Positions 1-7,716 of a stretch of 64,000 bases of DNA are shown here, one piece after another. Below the pieces are notes generated by a model. The model was not told the origin of the DNA. It saw only the letters and a program-made list of their open reading frames with translations, and ran no database searches. The translations under genes were made by a program, and so were the position numbers. Source of the stretch: Flavobacteriaceae bacterium YJPT1-3 (GTDB lineage: Bacteria > Bacteroidota > Bacteroidia > Flavobacteriales > Flavobacteriaceae); contig CP123444.1 in the NCBI GenBank assembly GCA_029866965.1, positions 661,501 through 725,500 of the forward strand, in the 5' to 3' direction. The stretch's first letter is position 1. Each line of letters begins with the position of its first letter.

Positions 1-341
1 CCCACCATGATGATATTACTTTTTTGGATTTCAATATCGTCTTCACTGCTGGGCTGCAAAAGTCTTTTGTAGTGATTGTAGACGGCAACAGACATCACTT
101 TTTTGGTAAATTCCTGACCAATGATGTAGTCGTCAAGAAAGGCTTTGATCGCCTGAGGCTTTTTGAGCATGAGTTCGCCGCTCAGGTCTCCATGTTGAAT
201 ATCTTTAGATTCTTCCAACACAATGCCATGCGCTTGTTCAATACAGCGATCGCAAATGTGAGCATCCAAACCTGCAATTAGCAAATTCGTTTCTGGCTTC
301 TTCCTTCCGCAAAATGAGCATTCTAATTCTTCCTTGGCCAT
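1..341 (-). CDS. clpX: ClpX, ATPase subunit of ClpXP protease (N-terminal part, runs off left edge)
   Basis: Reading the minus strand from the ATG at 341 gives about 113 codons that stay open to the window edge. The N-terminus carries the ClpX zinc-binding domain: CSFC near residues 8-11 and CDRC near residues 30-33. It is followed by the conserved LDDYIIGQ segment, and the fragment breaks off at NIIMVG, just before the Walker A loop. ClpX is the hexameric AAA+ unfoldase that feeds substrates into ClpP. The ATG lies 106 bp downstream of the clpP stop, and tig precedes clpP, which is the classical tig-clpP-clpX order. The partial state is only a window effect. Confidence 0.95.
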   Translation of the reverse strand, partial: MAKEELECSFCGRKKPETNLLIAGLDAHICDRCIEQAHGIVLEESKDIQHGDLSGELMLKKPQAIKAFLDDYIIGQEFTKKVMSVAVYNHYKRLLQPSSEDDIEIQKSNIIMV

Positions 342-447
342 ACCTACTGTCTTAATTCGTTTTGCTTAATTGCCTTTTAAGCTCGTTGTAATCGCAGCAA
401 ATAATGCTCTATTTCCCCTTTCGGAGAATGAGCCATTTTCTGCTAAT

Positions 448-1122
448 TTATTCTCTTGCGAGAATTTCATCAATCATACCGTACTCCAGCGCTTTCTCTG
501 CTTTCATCCAGTAATCACGATCACTGTCTTCATACACCTTGTCGTAGTCCTGACCGGTATGCTTGGCAATGATCTGATAGAGTTCTTCTTTTAACGTAAT
601 AATCTCTTTAGCCGTGATTTCAATATCACTGGCTTGTCCCTGTGCGCCCCCCATCGGTTGATGAATCATCACCCGTGAATGAGTTAATCCACTGCGTTTC
701 CCTTTTTCTCCGGCGCAGAGAAGCACGGCTCCCATAGAAGCAGCCATGCCCGTACAGATGGTAGCGACATCAGGCTTGATGAATTGCATGGTGTCGTAAA
801 TACCGAGTCCTGCATAAACACTTCCTCCGGGGGAGTTGATGTAGATTTGAATGTCTTTTGAGGCGTCTGTACTTTCCAAAAAGAGCAACTGAGCCTGCAC
901 GATATTGGCTACCTGATCGTTGATCCCCGTACCTAGAAAAATGATACGATCCATCATCAGACGTGAAAACACGTCCATAGCCACCGCATTGAGCTGACGC
1001 TCTTCGATAATATTAGGCGTCAATCCCACAGGATGCATGCTACTGATGATCTTATCGTAGTAGGTACTACTGATCCCCTGGTCTTTGATCGCAAAGTCTT
1101 TAAATTCCTTCTGGTAATTCAT
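448..1122 (-). CDS. clpP: ClpP, ATP-dependent protease proteolytic subunit
   Basis: This is a 224-residue serine protease of the ClpP family, of normal length for Bacteroidota. The catalytic serine lies in GMAASMGA (S129), the histidine in MIHQP (H154), and the acidic residue is probably D203 in SDRDYW. The oxyanion segment SPGGSVYAG is intact. It forms the tetradecameric chamber that degrades substrates unfolded by ClpX, whose gene follows directly. Two overlapping hairpins lie upstream, between tig and clpP, and may tune read-through from tig. Confidence 0.97.
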   Translation of the reverse strand: MNYQKEFKDFAIKDQGISSTYYDKIISSMHPVGLTPNIIEERQLNAVAMDVFSRLMMDRIIFLGTGINDQVANIVQAQLLFLESTDASKDIQIYINSPGGSVYAGLGIYDTMQFIKPDVATICTGMAASMGAVLLCAGEKGKRSGLTHSRVMIHQPMGGAQGQASDIEITAKEIITLKEELYQIIAKHTGQDYDKVYEDSDRDYWMKAEKALEYGMIDEILARE

Positions 1123-1193
1123 ATATGATAATCGTCTTTCTAAACTAAATATGTGTCTTCACAAAGCTATCGATTCACAAACGCCTTTTAGTT

Positions 1194-1225
1194 AAAAAAG
1201 GCGTAAAACCGATACGTTCTACGCC
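1194..1225 (-). terminator. Terminator-like hairpin between tig and clpP, with competing hairpin
   Basis: On the minus strand the arm GGCGTA (1225-1220) pairs with TACGCC (1205-1200), directly followed by six T (1199-1194), as in an intrinsic terminator. The same TACGCC arm can instead pair as ACGCCTTTT (1204-1196) with AAAAGGCGT (1189-1181), which would sequester the T run. The two structures exclude each other. That they act as a terminator and antiterminator is inference; the 6-bp stem with a 14-nt loop is weak. Confidence 0.4.
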
Positions 1226-1253
1226 CTAAATATAGCACTATTCTTAAAAGGGC

Positions 1254-2576
1254 TTATTGATACACCTCTTTAACAAACTCATCAAAGGTGACCTCCTTCG
1301 TCTTTAGTTTCGCGTTTTCTTTAAAAAAGTCGAGCATTTTCTTATTCATCAATTGCTCGCTCATGCGTCGCACCTCATCTTGATTTCCCAGGATACGGGC
1401 GGCAATATTCTCCAGCTCTTCGTCTTTGGGATCCATCTGACCAAATTGCATCATTTGAGCTTTGATCATTTCTTTCGCGTAAGCTTTTAACTCTTCAAAA
1501 GTAACCTGCAGATTATTGTCTTTAATGATCTTACTTTCGATCAGTTGATAGCGTAAGCCTTTTTCAGATCGCTCAAATTCTTCTTTGGCCTCATCAAAAG
1601 TCATTTCTTTTTCTCCCGATACCTGAATCCATCGTTTTAAAAACTCTGCAGGAAGATCAAACTTGGTTTGTTCGATCAATCCCTCAGTTACCGTATTCAA
1701 TAATTGTTGATCACTTTGCTGTTCAAATTGACGCGCTGCGTCTTCTTTGATCTTATCCTTCATTTCAATCACCGACTTCACCGCGTCTTTACCAAAAAGC
1801 TTATCGAACAACTCCTGATCCAGATCGGCTAATTCTCTACGGTTGATCTCTTTAATTTCAAAGGTCAGTTCCAAATTCTGTTTCTTGGCATCCTCTTCGC
1901 TCATTTTTAGCGCAGTCTGATAGTCTCCGGCTTCTTCAAACAAGCTCTTCGACTTGACATTTACGGTATCACCAACTTTGGCACCCAGGAAGGCATCGGT
2001 GTTCTTCTTGCCTTTTAGACGGTCGACCTCAATGGTGGCTTCTGCCTCAAATTCAGCTTCTTCATTTTTGAATACGCCGGTCACCTCATCCCCTTTCTCC
2101 ACCTGATCTTTGGAAACCAGTTTTCCGTATTGCTTTTGGATGGTTTTGACCTGGTTATCGATCATTTTCTTATCCGCTTCGATCTTATAGTGAATGAACG
2201 GTTTTTTGGGAGTCAAATTCACTTCAAATTCAGGTGCAAGACCTAATTCGAATTCAAAAGAGTAATCTTCCTGATCCCAGCTAAAATCGTCACGCTCCTT
2301 TGGGAGTGGATTTCCCAGGACGTCTAGCTTCTCTTCAGACATATATTTACTCAAGGCATCCTGAATGAGTTTATTTACCTCATCCACCAAGACCGCTTTT
2401 CCATATTGTTTCTGCACCATCCCCATAGGCACGTGTCCTTTTCTAAAACCGGGAATATTGGCGTTCTTACGGTAGTCTTTTAAGATCTTTTGCACCTTGT
2501 CATTGTAGTCTTCCTTGGCGATCTCTACTTTTAAGACTGCATTTAGCGAGTCTATATCTTCTCTTGTAATGTTCAT
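1254..2576 (-). CDS. tig: Trigger factor, ribosome-associated chaperone
   Basis: The 440-residue protein opens with the trigger factor ribosome-binding domain, and its signature GFRKGHVP lies at residues 43-50. A degenerate FKBP-like middle domain (about 150-240) and a long helical C-terminal chaperone domain follow. Trigger factor docks at the ribosomal exit tunnel and shields nascent chains. It is first in the tig-clpP-clpX cluster. A good promoter match lies about 70 nt upstream, with a hairpin at the predicted 5' end of the mRNA. Confidence 0.93.
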   Translation of the reverse strand: MNITREDIDSLNAVLKVEIAKEDYNDKVQKILKDYRKNANIPGFRKGHVPMGMVQKQYGKAVLVDEVNKLIQDALSKYMSEEKLDVLGNPLPKERDDFSWDQEDYSFEFELGLAPEFEVNLTPKKPFIHYKIEADKKMIDNQVKTIQKQYGKLVSKDQVEKGDEVTGVFKNEEAEFEAEATIEVDRLKGKKNTDAFLGAKVGDTVNVKSKSLFEEAGDYQTALKMSEEDAKKQNLELTFEIKEINRRELADLDQELFDKLFGKDAVKSVIEMKDKIKEDAARQFEQQSDQQLLNTVTEGLIEQTKFDLPAEFLKRWIQVSGEKEMTFDEAKEEFERSEKGLRYQLIESKIIKDNNLQVTFEELKAYAKEMIKAQMMQFGQMDPKDEELENIAARILGNQDEVRRMSEQLMNKKMLDFFKENAKLKTKEVTFDEFVKEVYQ

Positions 2577-2620
2577 TGTCTATCTATTCTTCTATATATG
2601 CCTGAATTCTAATGTTTAGC

Positions 2621-2640
2621 TCAGAGCCAACAGGCTCTGA
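2621..2640 (-). other. 8-bp hairpin in the tig leader
   Basis: TCAGAGCC and GGCTCTGA form a perfect 8-bp stem with the loop AACA. There is no T run on either side, so it is a poor intrinsic terminator for the upstream membrane-protein gene. It lies just downstream of the predicted tig start point, so it would sit at the very 5' end of the tig transcript, perhaps as an mRNA-stabilising stem. The role is inference. Confidence 0.4.
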
Positions 2641-2649
2641 ACAGGCGTG

Positions 2650-2680
2650 CAAAAATAACCAATTTCTAGCACCTGAGCAA
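2650..2680 (-). promoter_or_regulatory. Predicted tig promoter
   Basis: On the minus strand TTG (2680-2678) is followed after 20 nt by TATTTTTG (2657-2650), matching the Bacteroidota primary sigma consensus TTG-N19/20-TAnnTTTG. It lies 74 nt before the tig ATG. The -7 element alone would occur by chance about 30 times in this window, so the spacing to TTG and the intergenic location carry the weight. Confidence 0.5.
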
Positions 2681-2703
2681 GCTTTTAACTGCTTGTGAAT
2701 TAG

Positions 2704-3051
2704 CTAGTCGTTACCCTCCTTGATCAGGGAAAATAAGAGCGTCTGGAACAGAGATAACAACAAACTAAAGATAAGTGCGGTCCAAAATCCACTAACACTA
2801 AATCCACTGATCAGTCCGTCTGCCAATAGAATGACAATGGCGTTGATGACCAACAGGAAAAGTCCGAGGGTAAGAATGGTCAACGGCAGCGTCAGAATGA
2901 TCAGAATGGGTTTAACGATCAGGCGTAATAACGCCAGTACAACAGCTACAATTATTGCAGTCCAGTAGGAAGCTACGGCTACGCCTGGCAAAATACTTGC
3001 CAATACCACCACCGCCAGTGCGGTGAGTAAAAGTTTAATTATGGTTTTCAT
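2704..3051 (-). CDS. Small four-helix membrane protein, phage holin superfamily IV / YvlD type
   Basis: This 115-residue protein is almost entirely hydrophobic, with about four membrane segments (roughly residues 3-25, 28-48, 50-75 and 85-110) and a short polar tail, KEGND. Size and pattern fit the family of small membrane proteins annotated as mycobacterial-type four-TMS phage holins or YvlD. Despite the family name there is no phage context here, so a lytic role is unlikely; many bacteria keep one copy of unknown function. It is followed by tig in the same direction, about 130 bp away. Confidence 0.75.
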   Translation of the reverse strand: MKTIIKLLLTALAVVVLASILPGVAVASYWTAIIVAVVLALLRLIVKPILIILTLPLTILTLGLFLLVINAIVILLADGLISGFSVSGFWTALIFSLLLSLFQTLLFSLIKEGND

Positions 3052-3069
3052 GATTTTGGTTGTTTATGA

Positions 3070-3843
3070 TTAGTTCTTTAGAAATTCCATCACGGCAGCG
3101 TAAAAATCGTCAGGATTCTCGGCATGTAGCCAATGACCTGCCTCAGCAATGGTGATCAGTTGCGCTTTGGGGAAATGATGATGTATCAAATCGAGGTCGT
3201 CATCCATAATGTAATCCGATTTCGCTCCTCTTAAAAACAAGGTTTTACCCTCATACTGCGCAGTCTCCGGTAAGGCTTTGCCAATTTCTGCAATGCGTTC
3301 GGTCAGGACCGGTAAATTCATCCGCAAACCCAAGGTCTTATCCTTTTTCCAGTAGAGATTTTTCAACAGAAACTGCCGAGTCCCAAAATCCGGAATGTAC
3401 TGCTGCATGAACTCGTCAGCATTCCCTCTGGAGGATAATGCTTCTTCATCTCCGGACAAGGCCGCCAGGCTTTTCAAAATGGTTTGATGATGCTCCGGAT
3501 AAAATTTTGGCCCAATATCCGCCACAGTAAGATGATCGATCAGCTCGGGATAAAGCGTAGCAAACAGCATGGCGGTTTTACCTCCCATCGAATGCCCCAA
3601 CAAGGCTATTTTTTGTAATCCATTATGGTCGCAATAAGCCTTCAAATCGGCTGCCATGAGCTCATAACTAAAATCCGGACTGTGTTCACTGCGCCCGTGG
3701 TTGCGCTGATCAATCAGATGGACTTCATAGCCCGCTTCCGCGAATTGCCTTCCGAGGGTCTTCCAGTTGTCTCCCATTCCCAAAAACCCGTGCAGAATAA
3801 GCAAAGGAGTACCCGTACCAAAAACGCTTGAATGCACTACCAT
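3070..3843 (-). CDS. Alpha/beta-fold hydrolase, YbfF-like esterase
   Basis: The 257-residue protein has the alpha/beta hydrolase landmarks in order: oxyanion loop HGFLG (18-22), the RNHGRS segment, nucleophile elbow GHSMGG with S85, and the catalytic histidine in EAGHWLH (about H237). No signal peptide is visible, so it is probably cytoplasmic. The pattern resembles YbfF-type esterases, but the substrate cannot be read from the sequence. Its ATG overlaps the pdxJ stop codon by one base (TAATG), so the two are translationally coupled. Confidence 0.85.
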   Translation of the reverse strand: MVVHSSVFGTGTPLLILHGFLGMGDNWKTLGRQFAEAGYEVHLIDQRNHGRSEHSPDFSYELMAADLKAYCDHNGLQKIALLGHSMGGKTAMLFATLYPELIDHLTVADIGPKFYPEHHQTILKSLAALSGDEEALSSRGNADEFMQQYIPDFGTRQFLLKNLYWKKDKTLGLRMNLPVLTERIAEIGKALPETAQYEGKTLFLRGAKSDYIMDDDLDLIHHHFPKAQLITIAEAGHWLHAENPDDFYAAVMEFLKN

Positions 3844-4559
3844 TATCGAAGTTTTTGCAGGTATTGAGCAATGACTGATTCATAACCCTGATAAAGCGAT
3901 TCAGCGATTAGGGCATGGCCAATGGACACTTCCAATAAATGCGGTATTTGCTCTTTAAAGTAAGCGATATTTTGAAGAGAGAGATCGTGACCCGCGTTGA
4001 GCCCAAGTCCCAGCTCGTGAGCTCTTAAGGCAGCCACCACGTAGGGCTTTATACTGGACTTGTCTCCACGAGCGTATCCCACGGCATAATCTTCGGTATA
4101 CAATTCAATGCGGTCCACTCCGGTACGCGCAGCACCTTCAACCATGTCCGGATCAGGATCCACAAATAAGGAGGTCCGAATTCCCTGTTGCTTAAATTCA
4201 GAAATTATTTCTTTGAGAAAAGCCTCGTGCTTGACTGTATCCCAACCGGCATTGGAGGTAATGGCGTCTACCGCGTCAGGAACCAGGGTGACCTGCGTAG
4301 GTTTGATCTTTAGGACCATCTCTGTAAATTTTTCTATGGGATTCCCCTCGATATTAAATTCAGTGGTGACCACCTCACTCAAGTCATAAGCATCCTGATA
4401 TTTGATATGGCGCTCGTCGGGACGGGGATGAATAGTGATCCCCTGAGCCCCAAATCCCTCCAGGTCTATGGCCGTTTGAACCACATTGGGCACCATTCCA
4501 CCTCGAGAGTTCCTCAAGGTGGCTACTTTGTTAATATTTACGCTTAATTTTGTCTGCAT
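3843..4559 (-). CDS. pdxJ: PdxJ, pyridoxine 5'-phosphate synthase
   Basis: PdxJ condenses 3-amino-2-oxopropyl phosphate with deoxyxylulose 5-phosphate to give pyridoxine 5'-phosphate, the last ring-closing step of DXP-dependent vitamin B6 synthesis. The N-terminal LSVNINKVATLRN segment, the ITIHPRPDERHI strand and the C-terminal GLNAGHDLSLQN phosphate-binding region are all recognisable. I place the start at the ATG at 4559 (MQTKLSVN). An in-frame GTG at 4580 coincides with the predicted -7 promoter element and is unlikely. Downstream it is coupled to the hydrolase gene. Confidence 0.95.
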   Translation of the reverse strand: MQTKLSVNINKVATLRNSRGGMVPNVVQTAIDLEGFGAQGITIHPRPDERHIKYQDAYDLSEVVTTEFNIEGNPIEKFTEMVLKIKPTQVTLVPDAVDAITSNAGWDTVKHEAFLKEIISEFKQQGIRTSLFVDPDPDMVEGAARTGVDRIELYTEDYAVGYARGDKSSIKPYVVAALRAHELGLGLNAGHDLSLQNIAYFKEQIPHLLEVSIGHALIAESLYQGYESVIAQYLQKLR

Positions 4560-4579
4560 TCGAATGATTTGTTGTGACA

Positions 4580-4587
4580 CAAAAATA
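4580..4587 (-). promoter_or_regulatory. Predicted -7 element of pdxJ
   Basis: The minus strand reads TATTTTTG, an exact TAnnTTTG match, ending 21 nt before the chosen pdxJ ATG. No clear TTG is present at -33. It lies in the divergent pdxJ/CBS intergenic region. Confidence 0.4.
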
Positions 4588-4638
4588 CAATGCCATACGG
4601 GCTAAGCTGCTTATTTTTCATTAATTTGTGATTCTACT

Positions 4639-5301
4639 ATGACAACAACGATTACTTCTTTCCTGATCAACGATGTGGAGCCCGCCAGCTTAAAGGGGAG
4701 CATTGGCGACGTTCAGGATTTGTTCACCCAGACCTCCTACTCGCACATCCCCGTGGTAGAGAATGGCGTTTTCCTGGGTAGTCTGGCCGAACAGGATGTG
4801 CATTGTTTTGATGCCGAAGACACCATTGAGTCCCATCAATACAATCTGGAACCCTTTTTGGTACGTCAGGATACGCATTGGCTTGATATTTTGGAAGCTT
4901 TCGCGAAAGCGAACACTAACATCATGCCGGTTCTCGATTCAGACAATACCTATTTGGGATACTATGAATTGGCTGATATCATGAACTTTTTTCACAGTAC
5001 TCCTTTTCTGAGCGAATCGGGAAGTGTGGTCGTGGTTGAAAAGGGATTGAAGGACTATTCCTTTAGTGAGATCGCCCAAATCGTGGAGAGTAATGACGGT
5101 AAAGTGTTGGGAGCCTTCATCTCCAAAATGGAGAATGATATCGTTGAAGTCAGCATTAAGATCGGTGGCGTCAACTTTAACGAGATCTTACAATCCTTTA
5201 GACGCTATAATTACAACATTCAATCACAACATCAGGAAGACACCTATTTGATCGACCTTAAAGAACGATCAAAGTATCTGGATAAATACCTTAACATCTA
5301 A
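4639..5301 (+). CDS. CBS-domain protein, probably regulatory
   Basis: The 220-residue protein has two CBS motifs (roughly 1-60 and 70-125, with the typical SHIPVVENG and NIMPVLDS strands). A C-terminal region of about 90 residues follows, with a beta-alpha-beta look reminiscent of ACT domains (VVVVEKGLKDYSFSEIAQIV). CBS pairs usually bind adenosyl nucleotides and act as sensors. It lies 3 bp upstream of nadK, so a link to NAD or nucleotide metabolism is plausible but inferred. One exact copy of the 14-bp palindrome lies in it and encodes AFAKA. Confidence 0.85.
   Translation: MTTTITSFLINDVEPASLKGSIGDVQDLFTQTSYSHIPVVENGVFLGSLAEQDVHCFDAEDTIESHQYNLEPFLVRQDTHWLDILEAFAKANTNIMPVLDSDNTYLGYYELADIMNFFHSTPFLSESGSVVVVEKGLKDYSFSEIAQIVESNDGKVLGAFISKMENDIVEVSIKIGGVNFNEILQSFRRYNYNIQSQHQEDTYLIDLKERSKYLDKYLNI
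4897..4910. repeat. Palindrome GCTTTCGCGAAAGC, copy 1
   Basis: Exact 14-bp copy inside the CBS-domain gene, read in frame as AFAKA. Confidence 0.9.
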
Positions 5302-5304
5302 GCC

Positions 5305-6189
5305 ATGAAGGTAGGCATCTTTGGTCAATTCTATCACCGAAATTCGGGCATCTACGTACAGGATATGCTTGACTTACTCAATGATAAAGGGGTGGAAGTG
5401 ATCATTGAAAAGAATTTTCTGACCTTGATTCAGGAAAATGAAGAGATCAAAAAGTCGTACGCCCATTTCAGCACTTTTGAAGAATTAGACAGTTCTTATG
5501 ATCTGTTTTTCAGCATTGGAGGTGACGGAACTATCTTAAGAACGGTGACCTATGTACGGGATCTGGGGATCCCCATTGTTGGGATCAACACGGGCCGACT
5601 CGGTTTCTTGGCTACTGTTCAGAAAGATGCTATTGAACAGTCAATCAACAGAATACTCGATGGCAGTTATAAAATCTCCGAACGCTCCCTGGTGGCTATA
5701 CAGACCAATCCGGCAAGCAGTGAGATTGGTCATCTCAATTTCGCCTTGAATGAAATTGCGGTCACCCGGAAGAATACCACCGCTATGATCTCGGTTTCCT
5801 GTAGTTTGAATGGCGAAGAATTGACCAACTACTGGGCGGACGGGCTGATCATTTCTACACCTACCGGATCTACCGGCTATAGTTTGAGCTGTGGCGGACC
5901 TGTGCTGACTCCGGACACCGCTAGTTTTATTTTAACGCCTATCGCTCCTCACAATCTCAATGCGCGACCCTTGGTCGTTCCTGACGATACGGAGATCACT
6001 CTGGAGGTTTCCGGAAGGGAAGACGCCTACATGGTTTCTCTAGACTCTCGCATAGCCACACTGCCCGAACACACCCGGATCAAAATCTCTAAAGCGCCCT
6101 TCACCATCAAGATGGTCGTTCTGGAAGAGGATACCTTTCTGCAAACGCTGCGCAAGAAGCTCTTGTGGGGGGAAGACAAGCGCAATTAG
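5305..6189 (+). CDS. nadK: NAD kinase
   Basis: The 294-residue enzyme phosphorylates NAD to NADP with ATP. It carries the diagnostic GGDG motif (IGGDGTILR, 71-79), the NTGRLGFL segment (95-102), the LNE strand in FALNEIAVTR and the glycine-rich TPTGSTGYSLS loop. The length is normal for the family. It follows the CBS-domain gene by only 3 bp, so the two are probably co-transcribed. After its stop an intergenic stretch holds the promoter of the next gene. Confidence 0.96.
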   Translation: MKVGIFGQFYHRNSGIYVQDMLDLLNDKGVEVIIEKNFLTLIQENEEIKKSYAHFSTFEELDSSYDLFFSIGGDGTILRTVTYVRDLGIPIVGINTGRLGFLATVQKDAIEQSINRILDGSYKISERSLVAIQTNPASSEIGHLNFALNEIAVTRKNTTAMISVSCSLNGEELTNYWADGLIISTPTGSTGYSLSCGGPVLTPDTASFILTPIAPHNLNARPLVVPDDTEITLEVSGREDAYMVSLDSRIATLPEHTRIKISKAPFTIKMVVLEEDTFLQTLRKKLLWGEDKRN

Positions 6190-6240
6190 ACAATAAAAAA
6201 GCCATTCTTCGGTTGTGTAACTGGTAATTCTCTTCTTCTG

Positions 6241-6269
6241 TTGAGGGTATATCAATATTGTTATATTTG
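6241..6269 (+). promoter_or_regulatory. Predicted promoter of the DUF6089-like OMP gene
   Basis: TTG (6241-6243) is followed after 18 nt by TATATTTG (6262-6269), a full TAnnTTTG match, which ends 16 nt before the ATG at 6286. Confidence 0.55.
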
Positions 6270-6285
6270 CAAACTTTCGCACCCT

Positions 6286-6966
6286 ATGAAGTACACCGTA
6301 CTGGCAATTCTTTTTTGCTTTAGCGCTTATTGGGCTCCAGCGCAAACCTATGAGATTGGTTTGTACGGAGGGGCCTCCAATTTTATTGGAGACGTAGGAG
6401 CGACCAATTACATCGCGCCTAATCAGCCTCTTTACGGTGGGATTTTAAAATGGAACCGCAGCAAGCGCCACTCCTTTCGCTTCACAGCCATTTTTACCTC
6501 ATTAGAAGCCAATGATCTGGACAGTGATGAATCCAGAAGAGTTCAGCGCGGATATACTTTTGAGAACAACATCACCGAGCTTTCGCTGGGATTGGAATTT
6601 ACCTTCCTTGAATTTGATATGTACGATGGCAGACGCCCCATGACCCCTTATTTGTATAGCGGCCTGACCTATTTCAATCACGATGAGTTGGTCTTGAACA
6701 CGGCCAACGAACTGGTTACTATTGGAAGCAGTTGGGATTTTGCACTTCCTGTAGTTCTTGGATTTAAAATGGCGGTAGCTGATCATTGGGTACTGGCGGT
6801 TGAGGGTGGAGCGCGATATACCTTTACAGATAATTTGGATGGAAGCGCTCCAGATGCGGAGGAACTTCCTACCTTTGGAAACCTGAGCAATAATGATTGG
6901 TACTTCTTTACCGGATTGACCATCACCTACAGCTTTGGACGCCAACCCTGCTATTGCGGTTTTTAA
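6286..6966 (+). CDS. DUF6089-like outer-membrane beta-barrel protein
   Basis: The product is about 226 residues. It begins with a clear signal peptide (MKYTVLAILFCFSAYWAPAQ), then alternating amphipathic strands rich in Tyr, Gly and aromatic residues (YEIGLYGGASNFIGD, YLYSGLTYFNHDE), and ends in a strand GLTITYSFGR followed by a short CYCGF tail. This matches small Bacteroidota outer-membrane proteins of the DUF6089 kind, conserved upstream of uppS and bamA. I chose the ATG at 6286; a TTG at 6241 would lie in the promoter. Function unknown. Confidence 0.8.
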   Translation: MKYTVLAILFCFSAYWAPAQTYEIGLYGGASNFIGDVGATNYIAPNQPLYGGILKWNRSKRHSFRFTAIFTSLEANDLDSDESRRVQRGYTFENNITELSLGLEFTFLEFDMYDGRRPMTPYLYSGLTYFNHDELVLNTANELVTIGSSWDFALPVVLGFKMAVADHWVLAVEGGARYTFTDNLDGSAPDAEELPTFGNLSNNDWYFFTGLTITYSFGRQPCYCGF

Positions 6967-6975
6967 TCAACCTAC

Positions 6976-7716
6976 GTGAATTACAAAGAACATCTCAACC
7001 TGGAGCGACTGCCTGATCATATTGCTATCATTATGGATGGCAATGGTCGCTGGGCAAAAAAACAGGGCCTGCTGCGTGCCGCCGGACATGAACGGGGCAC
7101 TAAAGCCGTTCGCGAAACCGTGGAAAGCTGCGCCAAGCTGGGTGTGCCTTATTTGACTTTATACGCTTTTTCTACTGAGAATTGGAACCGGCCCAAACTG
7201 GAGGTCGATACCCTCATGAAATTGTTGGTCACTTCTTTGAAAAAGGAAATCAAAACCCTTCAGGATAATAATATTGCGCTCAAGGCTATTGGAAGCCTGG
7301 ATAATTTGCCCAAGAAAGCCCAAAGAGAACTGAATGAGGTCATTGAACAAACCAAAAACAATACGCGACTGACCCTCACCCTGGCGCTCAGTTACGGGGG
7401 GCGGGAAGAAATCGTAAAATCCGTCCAGGAAATTGCTCGCAAAGTTAAAAAAGGCTTAATTTCGCCGGCGCGTATAGACGAATCAGTTATTAATGAGCAT
7501 CTTTACGCCCGAAATTTACCCAGCGTAGACCTGGTCATACGCACCAGCGGTGAACAACGCATCAGCAATTTCCTCTTGTGGCAGATTGCTTATGCGGAAT
7601 TTTATTTTACGGAGATCCTTTGGCCTGATTTTAGAGAAGAAAATCTTTACGAAGCGATTTACAATTACCAGAAAAGAGAACGACGATTTGGAAAGACGAG
7701 TGAACAGATTAAATAA
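6976..7716 (+). CDS. uppS: Isoprenyl transferase (undecaprenyl diphosphate synthase)
   Basis: This 246-residue cis-prenyltransferase makes the C55 lipid carrier for peptidoglycan and other wall polymers. The substrate-binding motif DGNGRWAKKQG starts at the catalytic D21. The conserved YAFSTENW and the C-terminal RTSGEQRISNFLLWQ (allylic pyrophosphate binding) are intact. Translation appears to start at GTG (MNYKEH). It lies 9 bp after the OMP gene and overlaps the start of bamA. Confidence 0.96.
   Translation: MNYKEHLNLERLPDHIAIIMDGNGRWAKKQGLLRAAGHERGTKAVRETVESCAKLGVPYLTLYAFSTENWNRPKLEVDTLMKLLVTSLKKEIKTLQDNNIALKAIGSLDNLPKKAQRELNEVIEQTKNNTRLTLTLALSYGGREEIVKSVQEIARKVKKGLISPARIDESVINEHLYARNLPSVDLVIRTSGEQRISNFLLWQIAYAEFYFTEILWPDFREENLYEAIYNYQKRERRFGKTSEQIK

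Noticed and set aside
2720-2968. Plus-strand ORF of 82 codons opposite the holin-like gene
   Set aside because: It lies entirely antisense to a recognisable membrane protein and shows no domain; shadow ORF.
2704-3051. Prophage remnant, suggested by a holin-family protein
   Set aside because: No other phage gene nearby; family name is historical and single chromosomal copies are common.
7550-7700. The longer bamA start at 7550
   Set aside because: It would lie deep in uppS and put about 50 residues before the signal peptide; GTG at 7700 or TTG at 7688 fits better.
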